Positions 1 to 10,449 of a stretch of DNA of 64,000 nt are shown here, piece by piece. The first letter of the stretch is position 1, and every line of letters starts with the position of its first letter. Source of the DNA: Amborella trichopoda (Eukaryota > Streptophyta > Magnoliopsida > Amborellales > Amborellaceae); contig NW_006499912.1 in assembly GCF_000471905.2 (NCBI RefSeq), positions 1,840,546 through 1,904,545 on the forward strand, given 5' to 3'. The notes under the pieces are model-generated. The model saw only the letters and a program-made list of their open reading frames with translations, ran no database searches and had not been told where the DNA came from. The translations under genes and the position numbers were made by a program.

Positions 1-123
1 GTGTCATAAAGGTGAAGTCCTCAATTGATGAAGAAGTTTGGAGGGTGTAGAAGGGAGACAAAACCTATTCTTCAGAAAGAAAAATGCTGATGTTAAAGAA
101 GGGAGATTTGATTCTTAGGTGAC

Positions 124-603
124 TTGGGTGATGGCGATGAGGTGCGAGATGATTCCGAGGAGGAAATGAAGGATCATGCTCAACATGAACCCCTTCACTG
201 GGAATCTAACGTGGCAGGAGAATCTCTGTCTAAGCCACCGGATGCAATACTGAACGCAGATGAAGGCTCGAAACTTAACAATTCCAGTGAACAGAAGACC
301 ACATCTACATCTTTGATGGATTGCGTTAAGGATGATAACACTCCCTTACTCTCTCCGCTGGATGGTTGTGTGTACAACGATGGGGCCTTCAATTCTACCT
401 CACTATTGAATGACGGAAAGGTTCTACAAATGGAAGCTGGATTGTCAACTTTCCCAGCTGTGATGGATGATAGCACGTTGATGGATTATTGTGATAAATC
501 AACCGTGGTTTCTATTCAGGATGTTATAACCATAGTTGATGGGCACGGGAGCCGGAACGGTTCCCGGATTGGGGGTGGGAGCTGCGTATCAAGACTATAT
601 TGA
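124..603 (+). CDS. unrecognised acidic ORF, probably a repeat-derived fragment
   Basis: An open frame of 159 codons begins at an ATG and ends in TAG-free sequence until TGA near 603. The product is rich in Asp, Glu and Ser, with short acidic runs near its N-terminus (for example DDSEEEMKD). It has no signal peptide, membrane segment or domain that I recognise. The last ~20 residues are Gly/Arg/Ser-rich and read directly into a region of degenerate tandem repeats. No promoter, splice site or neighbouring exon supports a host gene. It could be the tail of a transposon ORF that starts left of the window, or a chance frame. I assign no function. Confidence 0.2.
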   Translation: MGDGDEVRDDSEEEMKDHAQHEPLHWESNVAGESLSKPPDAILNADEGSKLNNSSEQKTTSTSLMDCVKDDNTPLLSPLDGCVYNDGAFNSTSLLNDGKVLQMEAGLSTFPAVMDDSTLMDYCDKSTVVSIQDVITIVDGHGSRNGSRIGGGSCVSRLY

Positions 604-669
604 AGATCCCTGTGTCAGGGATCGATGTCCGTACAACACCAAATATTGGGATCGAGGTCTTTGTGTGTT

Positions 670-1290
670 GAGATTCAAGTTCCTTTATTACATGGGATCG
701 AGAAGTATCATATCAAGGTGTGACGTCTCATATGTAAGTAGCGAAGTTTCCAAAAGAATTTTTTTGAGTTCCTTAACTCAATGAGAGCATATATGGAGTG
801 AGGAATAACTTTTATAGGAGTGAGCTCCATTATTTTATAAGATCGAGATTTATCGTATCAAGGTGTGAGATCCTATATATTAGAAGCGAAGTTTTCACCT
901 TTAACGTAATGAGCGGAAAATTAGAAGTGGTCCAACCTACAATGGAGAGATGAATATCTTCCATAGGAACGAGATCCTTTATTACACAAGTTCGTGTTTC
1001 ATCTTGTCTAGATGTGAGATCCTAAAATGTCCCAACGAGAATTTTTTGAGTTTATTAAAGTATCATCGATGCGAGATCCTAACATGTCCCAATGGCAATT
1101 TTTTTAATTTCTTAACTCAGATTTTTTGAGTTTATTAAAGTGGTGTCCCAGTGGCATTTTTTTGAGATTACTAAGGGATCAGCATGTATAGATGCAAGAT
1201 CCTAACAATTCTTAATGGCAATTTTTTTAGTTTCTTAACGCAGAGCCCATAAGTGATCCAACTTATCATGGGCGAGATCCATTATGGAGA
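670..1290. repeat. degenerate ~150-bp tandem repeats
   Basis: Units beginning near 679, 828 and 979 share the phrases tccattattac / gatcgag / atcaaggtgtgagatcct, at a period of about 150 bp. Further right, 'gcgagatcctaacatgtccc' type phrases and 'ttttttgagtttattaaag' recur with a shorter period. The copies are well diverged. No coding content is seen. Confidence 0.5.
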
Positions 1291-1740
1291 GAGAGAGGCT
1301 TAAACTTTGGCCTTACAATTAAATTACACATACTTGAAGCATAAATTATGGCTTTGCAAATTAAAACCACATGCGAAAGCTATTACAATTGAGAGCATAA
1401 ATTATGGCTTTCCGATTACAAGAGAGAGAGGGCAAAAATATCGTTATGCAATTACAAGAGAGAGAGAGTAACATCTAGAGTTAAGGTTTTGCAATTACAA
1501 CCACATGAAGAGGAGAGAGAACTTTTACAACAGATAGAGTCGGATAACTTTTACAATTGATAGAGTCAGAGAGAGATATATGAAATTGTCTTTGCCATTA
1601 CAACCACATGAAAGGGAGAGACAGCTTTTACAACCAATAGATAGAGAGAGAGAGAAACAACTTCTAAACCCTTTCATCCATAATAGAAAGTCCCTTACAA
1701 CCACAGTATAAAAGAGAGACAGATCCAAATACTACCACTA
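1290..1740. repeat. diverged GAGAG-rich repeats
   Basis: The phrase 'ttacaaccacatgaa' followed by a GAGAG tract recurs near 1,495, 1,600 and 1,690, and related 'gcataaattatggctt' phrases lie at 1,340-1,410. It looks like an old tandem array of ~90-100 bp units interspersed with purine tracts. It has no gene content. Confidence 0.45.
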
Positions 1741-2122
1741 TTTTTTGTTTTTTCTAGTGTTTCTATGAGCTGCATGGAGCCTTTGTGTAATACTAGATGG
1801 TGTCGAGAGGCCTTGACTTGGAGGTGCCGGTGTGCTTGGGCTTGGTTGTGCAGCAAGGGGAATCCCGAAATTTACTTATGGAAGAGAAGTTCGCAAAGGA
1901 ACATTAGGACTCAGGAGTGTCAGGGAAGTAGGCAGACCATCAATGTCATCAACATCTTGGCTTGCATCTAATTCCATCAAAGCATCCATATCATACTCGA
2001 GGTGGTCATGCTCAGGATGAGCATCTCATTTTTTGTAATAAACATAAACTAATTACTCAGCAACTAATTACTCTCGCAACCTACTAAGCAACTTCTCATT
2101 GTAATAAACATAAACTAATTAC

Positions 2123-3720
2123 TCAGATTGATCTGTATTTTTTTTTCACACTGTAGATGTAACTATAAGTGCTCCGACATCTTTCTGCACAAGAAAATTT
2201 AACACTTTGCAACAATACCTTTATTGCTAATGAATACAACTCTGGAGCCCCTCCTCCATAGAGATCCCACAATGAAACCGCGGGCATTGTGCCCCTGTCA
2301 GCTATTGACGCTGGGAGCGAGAAAATCGCTAATTTGTAGTCGCATATTAGCTCGTTCTGTTTCATCCAAAATCAGCGAATCAAGAGCTTTATAGTAACAA
2401 GGCCACACTTCTCTGTCGTGATGGGGTTTCACCTCGTTCTCCCCTGCAAGTGTGGATGTAGACCACCACTCTCTCGAGAGTAATACTTGGAACTCAAAAA
2501 AAATGTTAGACAATGGAGTGGAAAATTTGACTGGTCCCATCGAGCCATAACCATGTCTCTCACTCTTTGATACAGTTTGGGATCGCCATATAGAGCCACA
2601 CGTATCTCGCCCAACATAGTGTCCATCATCTCATATGCATCGCCTACAATAGCCTTGTCGCTAGCTGCAAACTTTTCTAGCTGCAAACTTTTCATCTTCC
2701 ATATTGACCTTGTGAACCTCAAGATTTTCTTGTTGGTTGTCCAAAAGGAGTCATCCATGATTACCTTACAAACTTCATCATGCTCAGTATCTCTTGGACC
2801 TCACTTAAGACCATGCCAATGCTCACCCAACACGAGAGACAATAAGGACAACCTCACTTCCATCAACCGTCGCAAAATATAATGTATGATATCCAAATAG
2901 AGTTTTTTTAGCTTTGAGAAGCTCGAGGTTTGAAATAGTCCTAAATATATACAAAGATCTATTGTGATTACGTATGTACTTCACTATCCTCTTCGCCTGC
3001 TTACAATGATTTCTAACTTATCCACAATATCCTTCATAAGAAAGTTTAATGTGTGAGCCAAGCAACCTGACCAGAAAATATGGGGATGAAAGCATTGTAT
3101 CAATGTCCCAGCACCCCTACAATTAGTAACGTTGTTAGTTACAACCTAAACCAACCACATTCAAGAAAAGTTGTCGAAAGCATCTCATATTTGGGTGGGA
3201 CATATCCATTCGAAGCATGATCTATTGTGGATACCATTTCTTGGAACCTGCGTCACTTCGCAATGTTAAATGGGATGCCATGGGCATAAAAGCAACGTGC
3301 TATAACATCGCAATGTTAAGTGGGATGCCATGGGCATAAAAGCAACGTGCTATAACATCATCGATATCCTCCCCTGCAGGAACATCGAACATATGTAATA
3401 CTTTGCCTTTTTCCTTTCTAGCAATGCTCTGTACTTGTGATACGATATTGATGGGAATAAGTTGGATCCAATCCAGATACTCCGTCACATATTTTCCTTT
3501 TCTTACTCCCAAATAATCGTCGTGCCTCATGACTCTTCCAGCTTTAAGGTATCTCGCTCCTCCTTTGATATTTTAAGGCAAAGTAAACCGACCCCTCTTC
3601 TTCTTCTTCTTCTTCTTCTTCGTCTTCGTCTCCCTCTAACACCGTTGTGTTGTCCATGCCAAACTTGTTCCTCCTTAGTGCCCATAATCACTACAATAAA
3701 AAATTACAAGAGCCGCATGC
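2123..3720 (-). mobile_element. hAT-superfamily transposase relic (DUF659 type)
   Basis: Minus-strand pieces match the order of plant hAT transposases that carry the DUF659 and dimerisation regions. The segment at 3,300-3,530 reads '...DDVIARCFYAHGIPLNIA', the conserved start of that region. The segment at ~3,010-3,135 reads VTNNVTNCRGAG, then HIFWSGCLAHTLNFLMKDI, the family's 'D-N-N-C...GC-AH-LNL' block. The segment at 2,429-2,758 reads 'FAASDKAIVGDAYEMMDTM', then RWDQSNFPLHC, the family's 'RW...PLH' block. The segment at 2,298-2,540 holds the downstream helical part. The pieces lie in different frames, so the gene is dead. A CTT run at 3,600-3,630 encodes an acidic stretch on this strand. 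I did not find convincing terminal inverted repeats, so the element ends are open. A short internal tandem duplication lies at 3,259-3,358. Family assignment is good; exact limits are not. Confidence 0.8.
3259..3358. repeat. 50-bp tandem duplication within the hAT relic
   Basis: Positions 3,259-3,308 and 3,309-3,358 are the same 50-bp unit with one visible mismatch (aaatggg versus aagtggg). It duplicates the codons for the conserved 'FYAHGIPLNIA' block, so it arose after, or as part of, the decay of the transposase. Confidence 0.9.
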
Positions 3721-3730
3721 AATCTCGCTA

Positions 3731-4163
3731 GGACCACTACTTGCTATCGAGAATTTTTATGAATAATTTTAAGGCATAACTATATTCCAACAATGAAGCC
3801 ACCTCGCATGGTAGGAGGGAATAATAGCTAGCTCTTTCAGCATATAATAGTGATAAATACTATTCTGAAGTACATGTTTTACTATTTTGATTGATGGATA
3901 AAGAGCAATTGCGTTATGGAGATTTCCCTATTTAGACCCTTACTTTGATGAAAAGAAATAGCCATGAAGAATATGAAATGAAACTTAAAAATATTTCATT
4001 TTGAAATTTGAAAAATAAATTAAATTTATTTATTATTAGTCCAGATTCTGGTTGGTAGGGGTTCCCATTATGAGTTAGGGGAATCCCTCCCTGCTGATCC
4101 ATCCCAAAAATGTCACTCGAACAAGACAAACGAAAAGAATATTGTTGTGACCATTCAATCATA
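3731..4163. other. AT-rich spacer, nothing recognised
   Basis: This stretch lies between the hAT relic and the LINE fragment. I see no gene, repeat or regulatory site that I can support. Confidence 0.5.
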
Positions 4164-4790
4164 CTAAATACAAAGTGTGCCTAGATTCTTAGCAAAAAAA
4201 AAACGGAGTCCATGAAGCAAGGCCTTAAATTCGGCAAGGTTAGCAATTGCCACACCAATGAGACCTACATAACCAAAAATCATTGCACCATTCCAATCCC
4301 TAACCATGCCTCTTATACCTACAGTACCAAAGTTATCCATAGAGTTGCCATCAAAATTCAATTTGAAGCAGCCCTGAGCTGGTGGAATCCAATGCTCAAT
4401 TGGTCTCCGCTTAGCAATATGGGAAGAAAATAAACTGTCAAGATTTAGTCTCACATCCACCTCAGCAATACCACGTCCTTCCTTAGTAATGGATAGCCAA
4501 CTGCAGCAGCTACACAAGATATTGCTTAGCACAATTTATGTGGGTAAAACCTTACCTTCAAATACTCTTATGTTACGCTCCTTCAAACGCTCTATCTTGT
4601 GAATTCTCATTGCAGTTAGACAAACTCCCAGTTATTACTATGGTTAAGGAAAATCTCGCATTTTCTTCCACAAAATCTTCGATTTTAAATCGAAACCAAA
4701 TCCAAGCTAAGTTATCAGAAGACGAATCAATTCAGATCCAAGTTTTTTAGAGGCTTCTATTGAGCATGCAACTTGGAGAGAAGTTTGCGT
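4164..4790 (-). mobile_element. LINE fragment: RNase H domain
   Basis: The minus-strand frame at 4,164-4,532 encodes 'PPAQGCFKLNFDGNSM...GIRGMVRDWNGAMI' followed by 'LAEFKALLHGL'. This is the first half of the RNase H-like domain (RVT_3) found at the C-terminus of plant L1-type LINE ORF2, with the expected NFDG and AE..ALL..GL blocks. The sequence at ~4,560-4,790 looks like the upstream linker ('...NENSQDRAFEG', compare the W-K-E-R-N-x-R-x-F-E-G motif), but in shifted frames. The second half of the RNase H domain is absent, and the fragment stops at ~4,164 beside an A-run. It is a dead fragment with no other LINE domain next to it. Confidence 0.75.
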
Positions 4791-5558
4791 AGTACTTCAC
4801 TATGCTTAGTTATATCCTGGGAATACAATCATCACTACTCTATTACATCTTAAATTTTTCAAATCGGGATTGTCCAATACTTCAAAGAAAATAAAAACAT
4901 CTCATGCCTCTCGTCCCTTATTGAAGCAAAACTCCAAATCGATTTGAATATGAGTTTTTAAGTTTTCAGCAAATGTGCAACCTAGTGCTCTTATTTCAAA
5001 ATTGTAGCCTTGATCCCAATTTTGAACCTTGTGAGAAGCACATGCTCAATGCTCAAGATCTACAAATGTGTCCTTGTTGCTCACATTTAAGAGAACGCAC
5101 TTTTAGTTTTCTTAATAAATACCTCAAGAAGTTAAGGCATACCTAAGATTGTTAAGACTTTTTGGGAAGGGGCTAGGACTATGGGGTACCCGTATATTTC
5201 AGTCACCCCGTTATGGTTTTCATTCTCACTGATACTATTTACTAACTACTTTAAAAAACTAACCCCTAAATTATTTTTAAAAAAATTAAATAAATAATAA
5301 AAATAAAAATAAAAATAAACTAATAGGGGCATATCTTCCCCATTGAATTATTCAGAAAAAAAAATATTTACCGAAAAAAAAAGGCTATTAAGAAACCTTT
5401 TATTGATTGGCTTTCAATGACCCAAAAGCCAACATAATCTTAAAATATATCCGAATAGGCCCAAAGGGACGAGGTTGAAAATAGTCCGAAAATATATAGG
5501 GACTTATAGCCTCACTCAAGGTAGGACTTTTAACGTATCAAGAAAGTAGACCATGATT
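4791..5558. other. intergenic, nothing recognised
   Basis: AT-rich sequence with short A-rich runs at 5,270-5,310 and 5,360-5,385. I see no ORF with family similarity and no clear repeat structure. Confidence 0.5.
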
Positions 5559-5610
5559 TGTGTAGCCGACCCCAATTAATTGAAAAAAAACTATAATGAT
5601 GATGATGATT
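5559..5610 (+). mobile_element. SINE/LINE-type 3' tail
   Basis: The phrase 'tgtgtagccgaccccaatta' followed by a simple GATGAT tail resembles the conserved 3' end shared by plant Au-type SINEs and some L1 LINEs (…TAGCCGACCCCA…, then a short repeat tail). The upstream ~80 bp ('ggacttatagcctcactcaaggtagg') could be the SINE body, but I cannot set its start. The call rests on recognising the tail only. Confidence 0.4.
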
Positions 5611-6811
5611 GGTAAGACCACTCCAAATTCAATAAAATTTAATTTTTAAGGCGTGTCCATTACAAGAAAATAAAAAACTATAGGGGTATTTTTTTATTGC
5701 TCTCGATAGAGTATACGATGATTCATATGACCACTGAACCAATGGACAATCACAAAATCCGACATTTCATATTTGGTAGGTACCCCCTCTCTCACTGGCA
5801 GTCCCATCGATCAATTAGATGATGATGAAACTCATGAGCGTAACTCGTCAATGATCATATGGATTGTAGCATAGACACCACACCCCTTCAATCTTTTATT
5901 CCAAAACATCTAAGAGTTCCCATTTTGATAAGGCACAATCCAAATCAAGTTCATTATAAACATGATAACATATTACACACACCCAAAAAGAAGCCGTAGA
6001 CCAGTGTAGGAAGCCACGACTAGGGCACAGTACCCCACTTTGGGCCAGGCCAAGTAACCGGGACCGAGTTGGGCAGTTATCGAACAGACTAAAAAACAGT
6101 GTTCAATTATTATTTTTTTTAAAAAAAAAAAGAAGGAAAAATCCCAAAAAATATGAAAAATATAAACAAAACACATTTGAATGCGGTTAAAAAAGTACGG
6201 AAAAAATAAAAAGAAGAAGTTTCTATAAGGCCCTTGCTTTATGAAACAAAATAAAGCCTCACCTTAGATCCTCGTCTGGAAAACACTTTTGGCAACAAAA
6301 ATCTCCATTATGGCTGTAAAATCAATTTCTAACACCAACAATAAAATTTGAAACTCAAGAAATGGTACAGACCTTGAGGACCTATAAAAACTTATTTTTA
6401 GGGCTAAATGAACAGTCTGCATATCTTGTTACAATATACACTATTTTTGGAGCTTGAAATCTTTTTTTTTTTTTTTCACAATCATAATGTTCAAGCCAAG
6501 AAGATTGATATAAAGGTTTTTGAATTTTTGACTTGCAATTTTAGATGAGTTGTGGGTTGAGGCTTTACTTATTTTAATAGGGCTACAACACTATCAAGCC
6601 ATTTTCCACAATAGAACTTAAAAATCAATTTGTGACTAGAGGTATATCAGGGAAAATGTAAAAATAAGTATAATTGGCCTAAAGACCTTTTCAATCTTTG
6701 CCAAATGACATAAAAAATAAAAAAATAAAATAAAATAAAATAAACATTACAAATAAATTTCTTATTTCTTTGGATTTTTTAATAATTATTTTAATTTTCT
6801 TTTAAGACCCT
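5611..6811. other. intergenic, nothing firm
   Basis: Mostly AT-rich. A GC-richer patch at 6,000-6,080 (gggcacagtaccccactttgggccaggcc) resembles the GGCCC/GGGTC-rich MITEs elsewhere in the window, but I cannot define its ends. Long T- and A-runs lie at 6,110-6,135 and 6,460-6,475. No gene is seen. Confidence 0.45.
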
Positions 6812-6908
6812 GAGCTTGACTACCAAAAACGGGCTTAACCGGGTGGGTCTGGGTCTGCATAACTCGGGTAGGTCTGGGTCGACCTGCCCGTTTTTGTAAA
6901 CACTACCC
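6812..6908. mobile_element. small GGGTC-rich MITE-like insertion at the PPR stop codon
   Basis: The ~97-bp segment has facing copies of 'accaaaaacgggc' and 'gcccgtttttgt' around a core rich in GGGTCTGGGTC, as in the other GGGTC-rich elements of this window. Flanking octamers aagaccct (6,804-6,811) and tagaccat (6,909-6,916) agree at six of eight positions and could be an aged 8-bp hAT-type target duplication. The right edge falls inside the stop codon of the PPR gene (minus-strand TAG at 6,910-6,908), so the insertion probably supplies that stop. Core identification is fair; the target duplication is weak. Confidence 0.45.
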
Positions 6909-8359
6909 TAGACCATACTGCATGCTGGTGGCTTTCTTACTCTTCTACTATCCATCACTGCCCTCACCTTCTCAGCCTCACCCCACCTCCCAGCCTTTGC
7001 ATACAAATTTGAGAGACCCACATAGCGCCCTGAGTGCCCAGGCTCCAATTCAATCAACTTTTTTCCAATTCTCTCTCCCAACTGATCATCCCCATGGACA
7101 AAACATGCATTCAGTAGAGATCCCAACACACTTGAATCAGGCTTCATAGGCATAGAAACTAAGATTTCCTCCGCCTCTTTGAGCCTTCCAGCCCTACCCA
7201 ATAAGTCCACCATGCAACCAAAGTGAGCCATTTTGGGCTCAAGTCCATAGTCCTTAGTCATGAGATCAAAGTAAAATTTCCCCTCATTGACGAGCCCTGA
7301 ATGACTACAAGCACATAAAAGGCTCAAAAAAGCCACCCCATCAGGCACCATTCCATCTCTCTTCATCTTGGAGAAGAAGCATACCGATTCTTCGCCATGC
7401 CCATGCATTGCGAGCCCAGTTATAATGGATGTCCAAGCCCACAAATCTCTCACTTGAATCTCTTCGAAAACTTCGATGGCCTTCTCTATGTGGCCGCACT
7501 TTGCATACATGTCTATGAGTGCAGTGCTCATCTTAGTGGTCAATTGTAGGCCTTCTTTGCGTCTCTTTCTCAAGTAGTTATGGACCCACTTGCCTTGCCG
7601 TAAAGCCCCTAACCGAGCACAGGCAGAAATCAGGCTCACAAGAGAAGCCTCGTTAGGTTCAATTCCTGATAATTGCATCTCTTTAAAAACCATCAGAGCT
7701 TCTAGACAGTCATTGCCATTGACATATGATGCTATTAGTGAGCTCCAAGAAATGGAATCTTTCTCTTGCATTTTATCAAATATGTTCCGGGCATCTGAAA
7801 TAAGCCCTTGTTTGCCTAACCCAGCTAACAGAGCATTGTAAGAAACTACAGTTGGGTGAATAATTTCATCAAAGACTTTGTGTGCATCAGTGGTTTCTCC
7901 ACAAATTGAATATAAATGGACAAGGGAGCTATGCACAAATGGGTCCGGCTCGAAACCAGATTTTATGACTTTGGTATGGAGGCATTTGCCATTTTGTAGA
8001 CAGAGAGAGAAGGCACACGCTTTGAGAGAGAAAGGGAAGGAGAAGTGATCGGGTTTGATACCATTGGCGAGCATTCGATTGAAGAAAGAGAAAGATTCAT
8101 GGGAGGTCTTGGAATTGGAGAAAGCTCTGATCATGGTGTTGAACATGAACGGAGTCGGGTTGTGGACACTGTCAAAGAGGAGGTGGGCGTAGGATATGGA
8201 GGGTGGGCAGAGAGAGAAAGCACAGAGAGAGAGGGCCTCGCCCATCGCAAACGGGTCGGCATCGAGTCCTGACCTGATCAATTGGCAGTGGATTTGTTTC
8301 AGGTTTTGGAGAGTTTTGCATTGATGGAGGAGAGAGAGAATGTGGGTTTTGGGAATCAT
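6908..8359 (-). CDS. pentatricopeptide repeat (PPR) protein, PLS class with E domain
   Basis: Intronless 483-residue protein. It begins MIPKTHILSLLHQCK, then 'LKQIHCQLIRSGL', the usual start of PLS-class PPR proteins. About a dozen P, L and S repeats follow, for example PFMFNTMIRAFSNS (~70-84), VVSYNALLAGLGKQG, SISWSSLIASYVNG, TALIDMYAKCGHIEKA and WAWTSIITGLAMHG. The C-terminal E domain runs from ~400 (GSLLNACFVHGDDQLGERIGKKLIELEPGHSG) through SNLYAKAGRWGEAEKVRAVM. The protein stops at KPPACSMV. Relatives normally continue past this 'PGCSWIEV' point into E+ and sometimes DYW. Here the stop coincides with a transposon-like insertion (6,812-6,908), suggesting C-terminal truncation. PLS/E proteins bind organellar RNA base by base and help C-to-U editing, with a partner supplying the DYW deaminase. 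Plastid or mitochondrial targeting is inferred from the family. The open frame has no internal stops, so it is probably expressed. The upstream CT/GA tract (8,549-8,581) would lie in the 5'UTR or promoter. Confidence 0.93.
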   Translation of the reverse strand: MIPKTHILSLLHQCKTLQNLKQIHCQLIRSGLDADPFAMGEALSLCAFSLCPPSISYAHLLFDSVHNPTPFMFNTMIRAFSNSKTSHESFSFFNRMLANGIKPDHFSFPFSLKACAFSLCLQNGKCLHTKVIKSGFEPDPFVHSSLVHLYSICGETTDAHKVFDEIIHPTVVSYNALLAGLGKQGLISDARNIFDKMQEKDSISWSSLIASYVNGNDCLEALMVFKEMQLSGIEPNEASLVSLISACARLGALRQGKWVHNYLRKRRKEGLQLTTKMSTALIDMYAKCGHIEKAIEVFEEIQVRDLWAWTSIITGLAMHGHGEESVCFFSKMKRDGMVPDGVAFLSLLCACSHSGLVNEGKFYFDLMTKDYGLEPKMAHFGCMVDLLGRAGRLKEAEEILVSMPMKPDSSVLGSLLNACFVHGDDQLGERIGKKLIELEPGHSGRYVGLSNLYAKAGRWGEAEKVRAVMDSRRVRKPPACSMV

Positions 8360-8547
8360 GAGAGAGAGAGATTTTTATATTGCGAGTTGTCTCTCAGCCG
8401 TTGGGCTGAATGACTGTTGCTGTGTGGGGTGGAATGCTCCAAAGTTTTGCAGTTCCAGTGTTGATTCTCTTTTTGAGATTCAACTTAAATCTCTCTCTCG
8501 AGCTGGGTGGGATGGTTTGAGGTTCAGGTTCCAAGTTCTAAAACCAT

Positions 8548-8584
<37 letters not shown>

Positions 8585-8849
8585 AGAGAGGGACTATTTT
8601 ACCGCTCGCGAGTTTGTCTTTCAACGAATCCTTATCAGACTTCGTTGGTTCCTATTTTGATATGGGATTCACAGTTTGAAAACCTGGTAGGGTAGGGTAG
8701 GGCAGATTGGCCATATGGAAATCGCTTCAGATCCGTTGATCGGGGTCTTGATCGATACATCCGCCTGTTTCGGCCTTAAAAGAATTTAAAAGAATTATTA
8801 AATTTTTTAAAATTGTTTTATAAACTCTTTTAAAATTTAGTTTTATAAT
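8360..8849. promoter_or_regulatory. upstream region of the PPR gene, with CT/GA tract
   Basis: This is the 490 bp upstream of the PPR start on the minus strand. It contains a pure CT run (GA on the gene's sense strand) at 8,549-8,581 and a small GGTAG repeat at 8,684-8,702. GA/CT tracts are common in plant 5'UTRs and are bound by BPC (GAGA-binding) proteins; this use here is inference. No clear TATA box could be assigned. Confidence 0.4.
8549..8581. repeat. (CT)16 microsatellite
   Basis: Uninterrupted CT dinucleotide run of about 33 bp, read directly. It lies ~190 bp upstream of the PPR start codon. Confidence 0.97.
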
Positions 8850-9240
8850 AAATTTATATAAGATTGCAACTTTAAAATGTAGAATTAAAGATGCAACTCA
8901 AAAATTCATCGAAACAAGTTGTTTTAATGGTGAAAAACACTCGAATCGATCATCTCGACATCAAGATGCATGACTATGAAAAAAAAAAAAAAAGTTTGAG
9001 TCTCAAACATAGTGCATCTTATAATACATTATCTAGACTGTCGATTTTCAAAATTCTCATATGTTTACGATCTTCTTGATTTTAAACAATTTTGAAATAT
9101 AAAAAAATTATAATTAGAGATGAAAAAATATTTTTTGATAATCTGAAGAATTTTTTACATCGAAATTACATGTTATGATAAAATTTGGAGGTGTACCTTA
9201 ATTGGATTGTTTAAGGTTGCAACCTTATACAAACCACACC
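8850..9240 (+). mobile_element. MITE family A, copy 1
   Basis: The left end 'tttatataagattgcaac' (to 8,870) and right end 'gttgcaaccttatacaaacc' (to ~9,238) are inverted repeats of each other. The interior shares long phrases with the other family A copies: 'atcatctcgacatcaagatg', 'cattatctagactgtcgatt', 'aaaatttggaggtgtacct'. It is ~390 bp and non-coding. Superfamily is unknown; I did not find a clean target duplication. Confidence 0.65.
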
Positions 9241-9404
9241 CATTACTTATAGTTTTTCATTATTTTATCAAAAATATGTAAATACTGTGATCATATTTCA
9301 TGTTTGAGTGTATGTTATCTATTACATTCATTTCAGAGACAATAATCCATCTTTCTCCCTTTGGTAGTGTGCGATTTTTCCAAGCATATTGTGTTAGTTA
9401 CAAT

Positions 9405-10105
9405 AAAATAATAATAAATAAATAAAATTGATAAACAACTTACTAGGATTTGTCTTTAAATCACACAAGGGACTTAAGGTTCCATACCAAATGCTATAGA
9501 CCAAGCCATTCAGTGACAGGAAACCTTGAGAGTCATATTTGGTGAATCTCATTCACCTTCAATCTCTCTTTTCCTATCATTTTCTTTGTCTTTTCTAGAG
9601 GGGTTAACCTCTTTTTATAGATAATACATTTCTTTTGTAACTCTCACATTCATGGTCTATAGGAGTTGAGATCTGAGTTAAGATCTGAGTTGAGATCTAA
9701 GTGTAACTTTTGCCTTAATTCCCTGAAGTGCGGCTAATTAAGACTAACAAGTTGCCGCCAAGTTGTTAATCCTATATAATGAGTTAAACCTATCACTAGT
9801 CCACTAATGACTCACATAATAGGATGTCACCCAAGCATTCCCACAATTTGATAAAAGATATTTGAAAATTAAATAGACTTTGTATATGTATAACATAAAA
9901 ATAAATTATTACAAAGAATCCAAACATACCATTGGGTTTTCCCTCCAGGGCATTATCCTATTAAAGCTCAAAAATAGATCCAAGTATATGGCATTGCCTC
10001 ATGTTAACCACATGGGATTTCACAAATACTTCAATATGGCTTTTGTACTATTATTGAAAACACATTTCTAGGAGAAAAGGGCCTGATAGGCCTCATTTCC
10101 AATTA
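9405..10105 (-). repeat. 3' LTR of the outer element
   Basis: Left member of the ~0.7 kb direct repeat pair. Its outer limit (~9,405) is where similarity to the right copy fades. Its inner limit is set by the adjoining polypurine tract. Confidence 0.6.
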
Positions 10106-10116
10106 CTCCCACTTAG
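10106..10116 (-). promoter_or_regulatory. polypurine tract of the outer LTR element
   Basis: Minus-strand ctaagtgggag directly abuts the LTR start. This is the usual plus-strand priming site of copia-type elements. Confidence 0.5.
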
Positions 10117-10149
10117 CATTAAGGTCATTTGTCGTCTTTGTATAGACCA

Positions 10150-10440
10150 TTACCTCATACTTTCCACATTGGATTTTCACATTGGATTTTCATATACTCA
10201 ACCAGTGTAGTCTTACACCACACTTAGATTTCCTGGCCTCTAAACAGCCTTGTATATGGCATTGCTTCATGCTACTTGCATGAGATTTTACATATACCCT
10301 ACCAATGTGGTCATACACCACAATTAGATTTGCTGGCCCCAACAACCTTGTATAGGGCATTGCCTTATGTTACTTGCATGAGATTTCATATATACCTTGC
10401 CAATGTGGATCATATACCATACTTATATTTCTTGGCCCCT
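10150..10440. repeat. ~90-bp tandem repeats, left part
   Basis: Three to four diverged units carry 'catgctacttgcatgagatt', 'ttacatataccctaccaatg', 'tggtcatacaccacacttag' and 'atttcttggcc'. The same array resumes at 18,205 on the far side of the inner copia element, so that element landed inside the array. Confidence 0.7.
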
Positions 10441-10449
10441 GCATTACCA

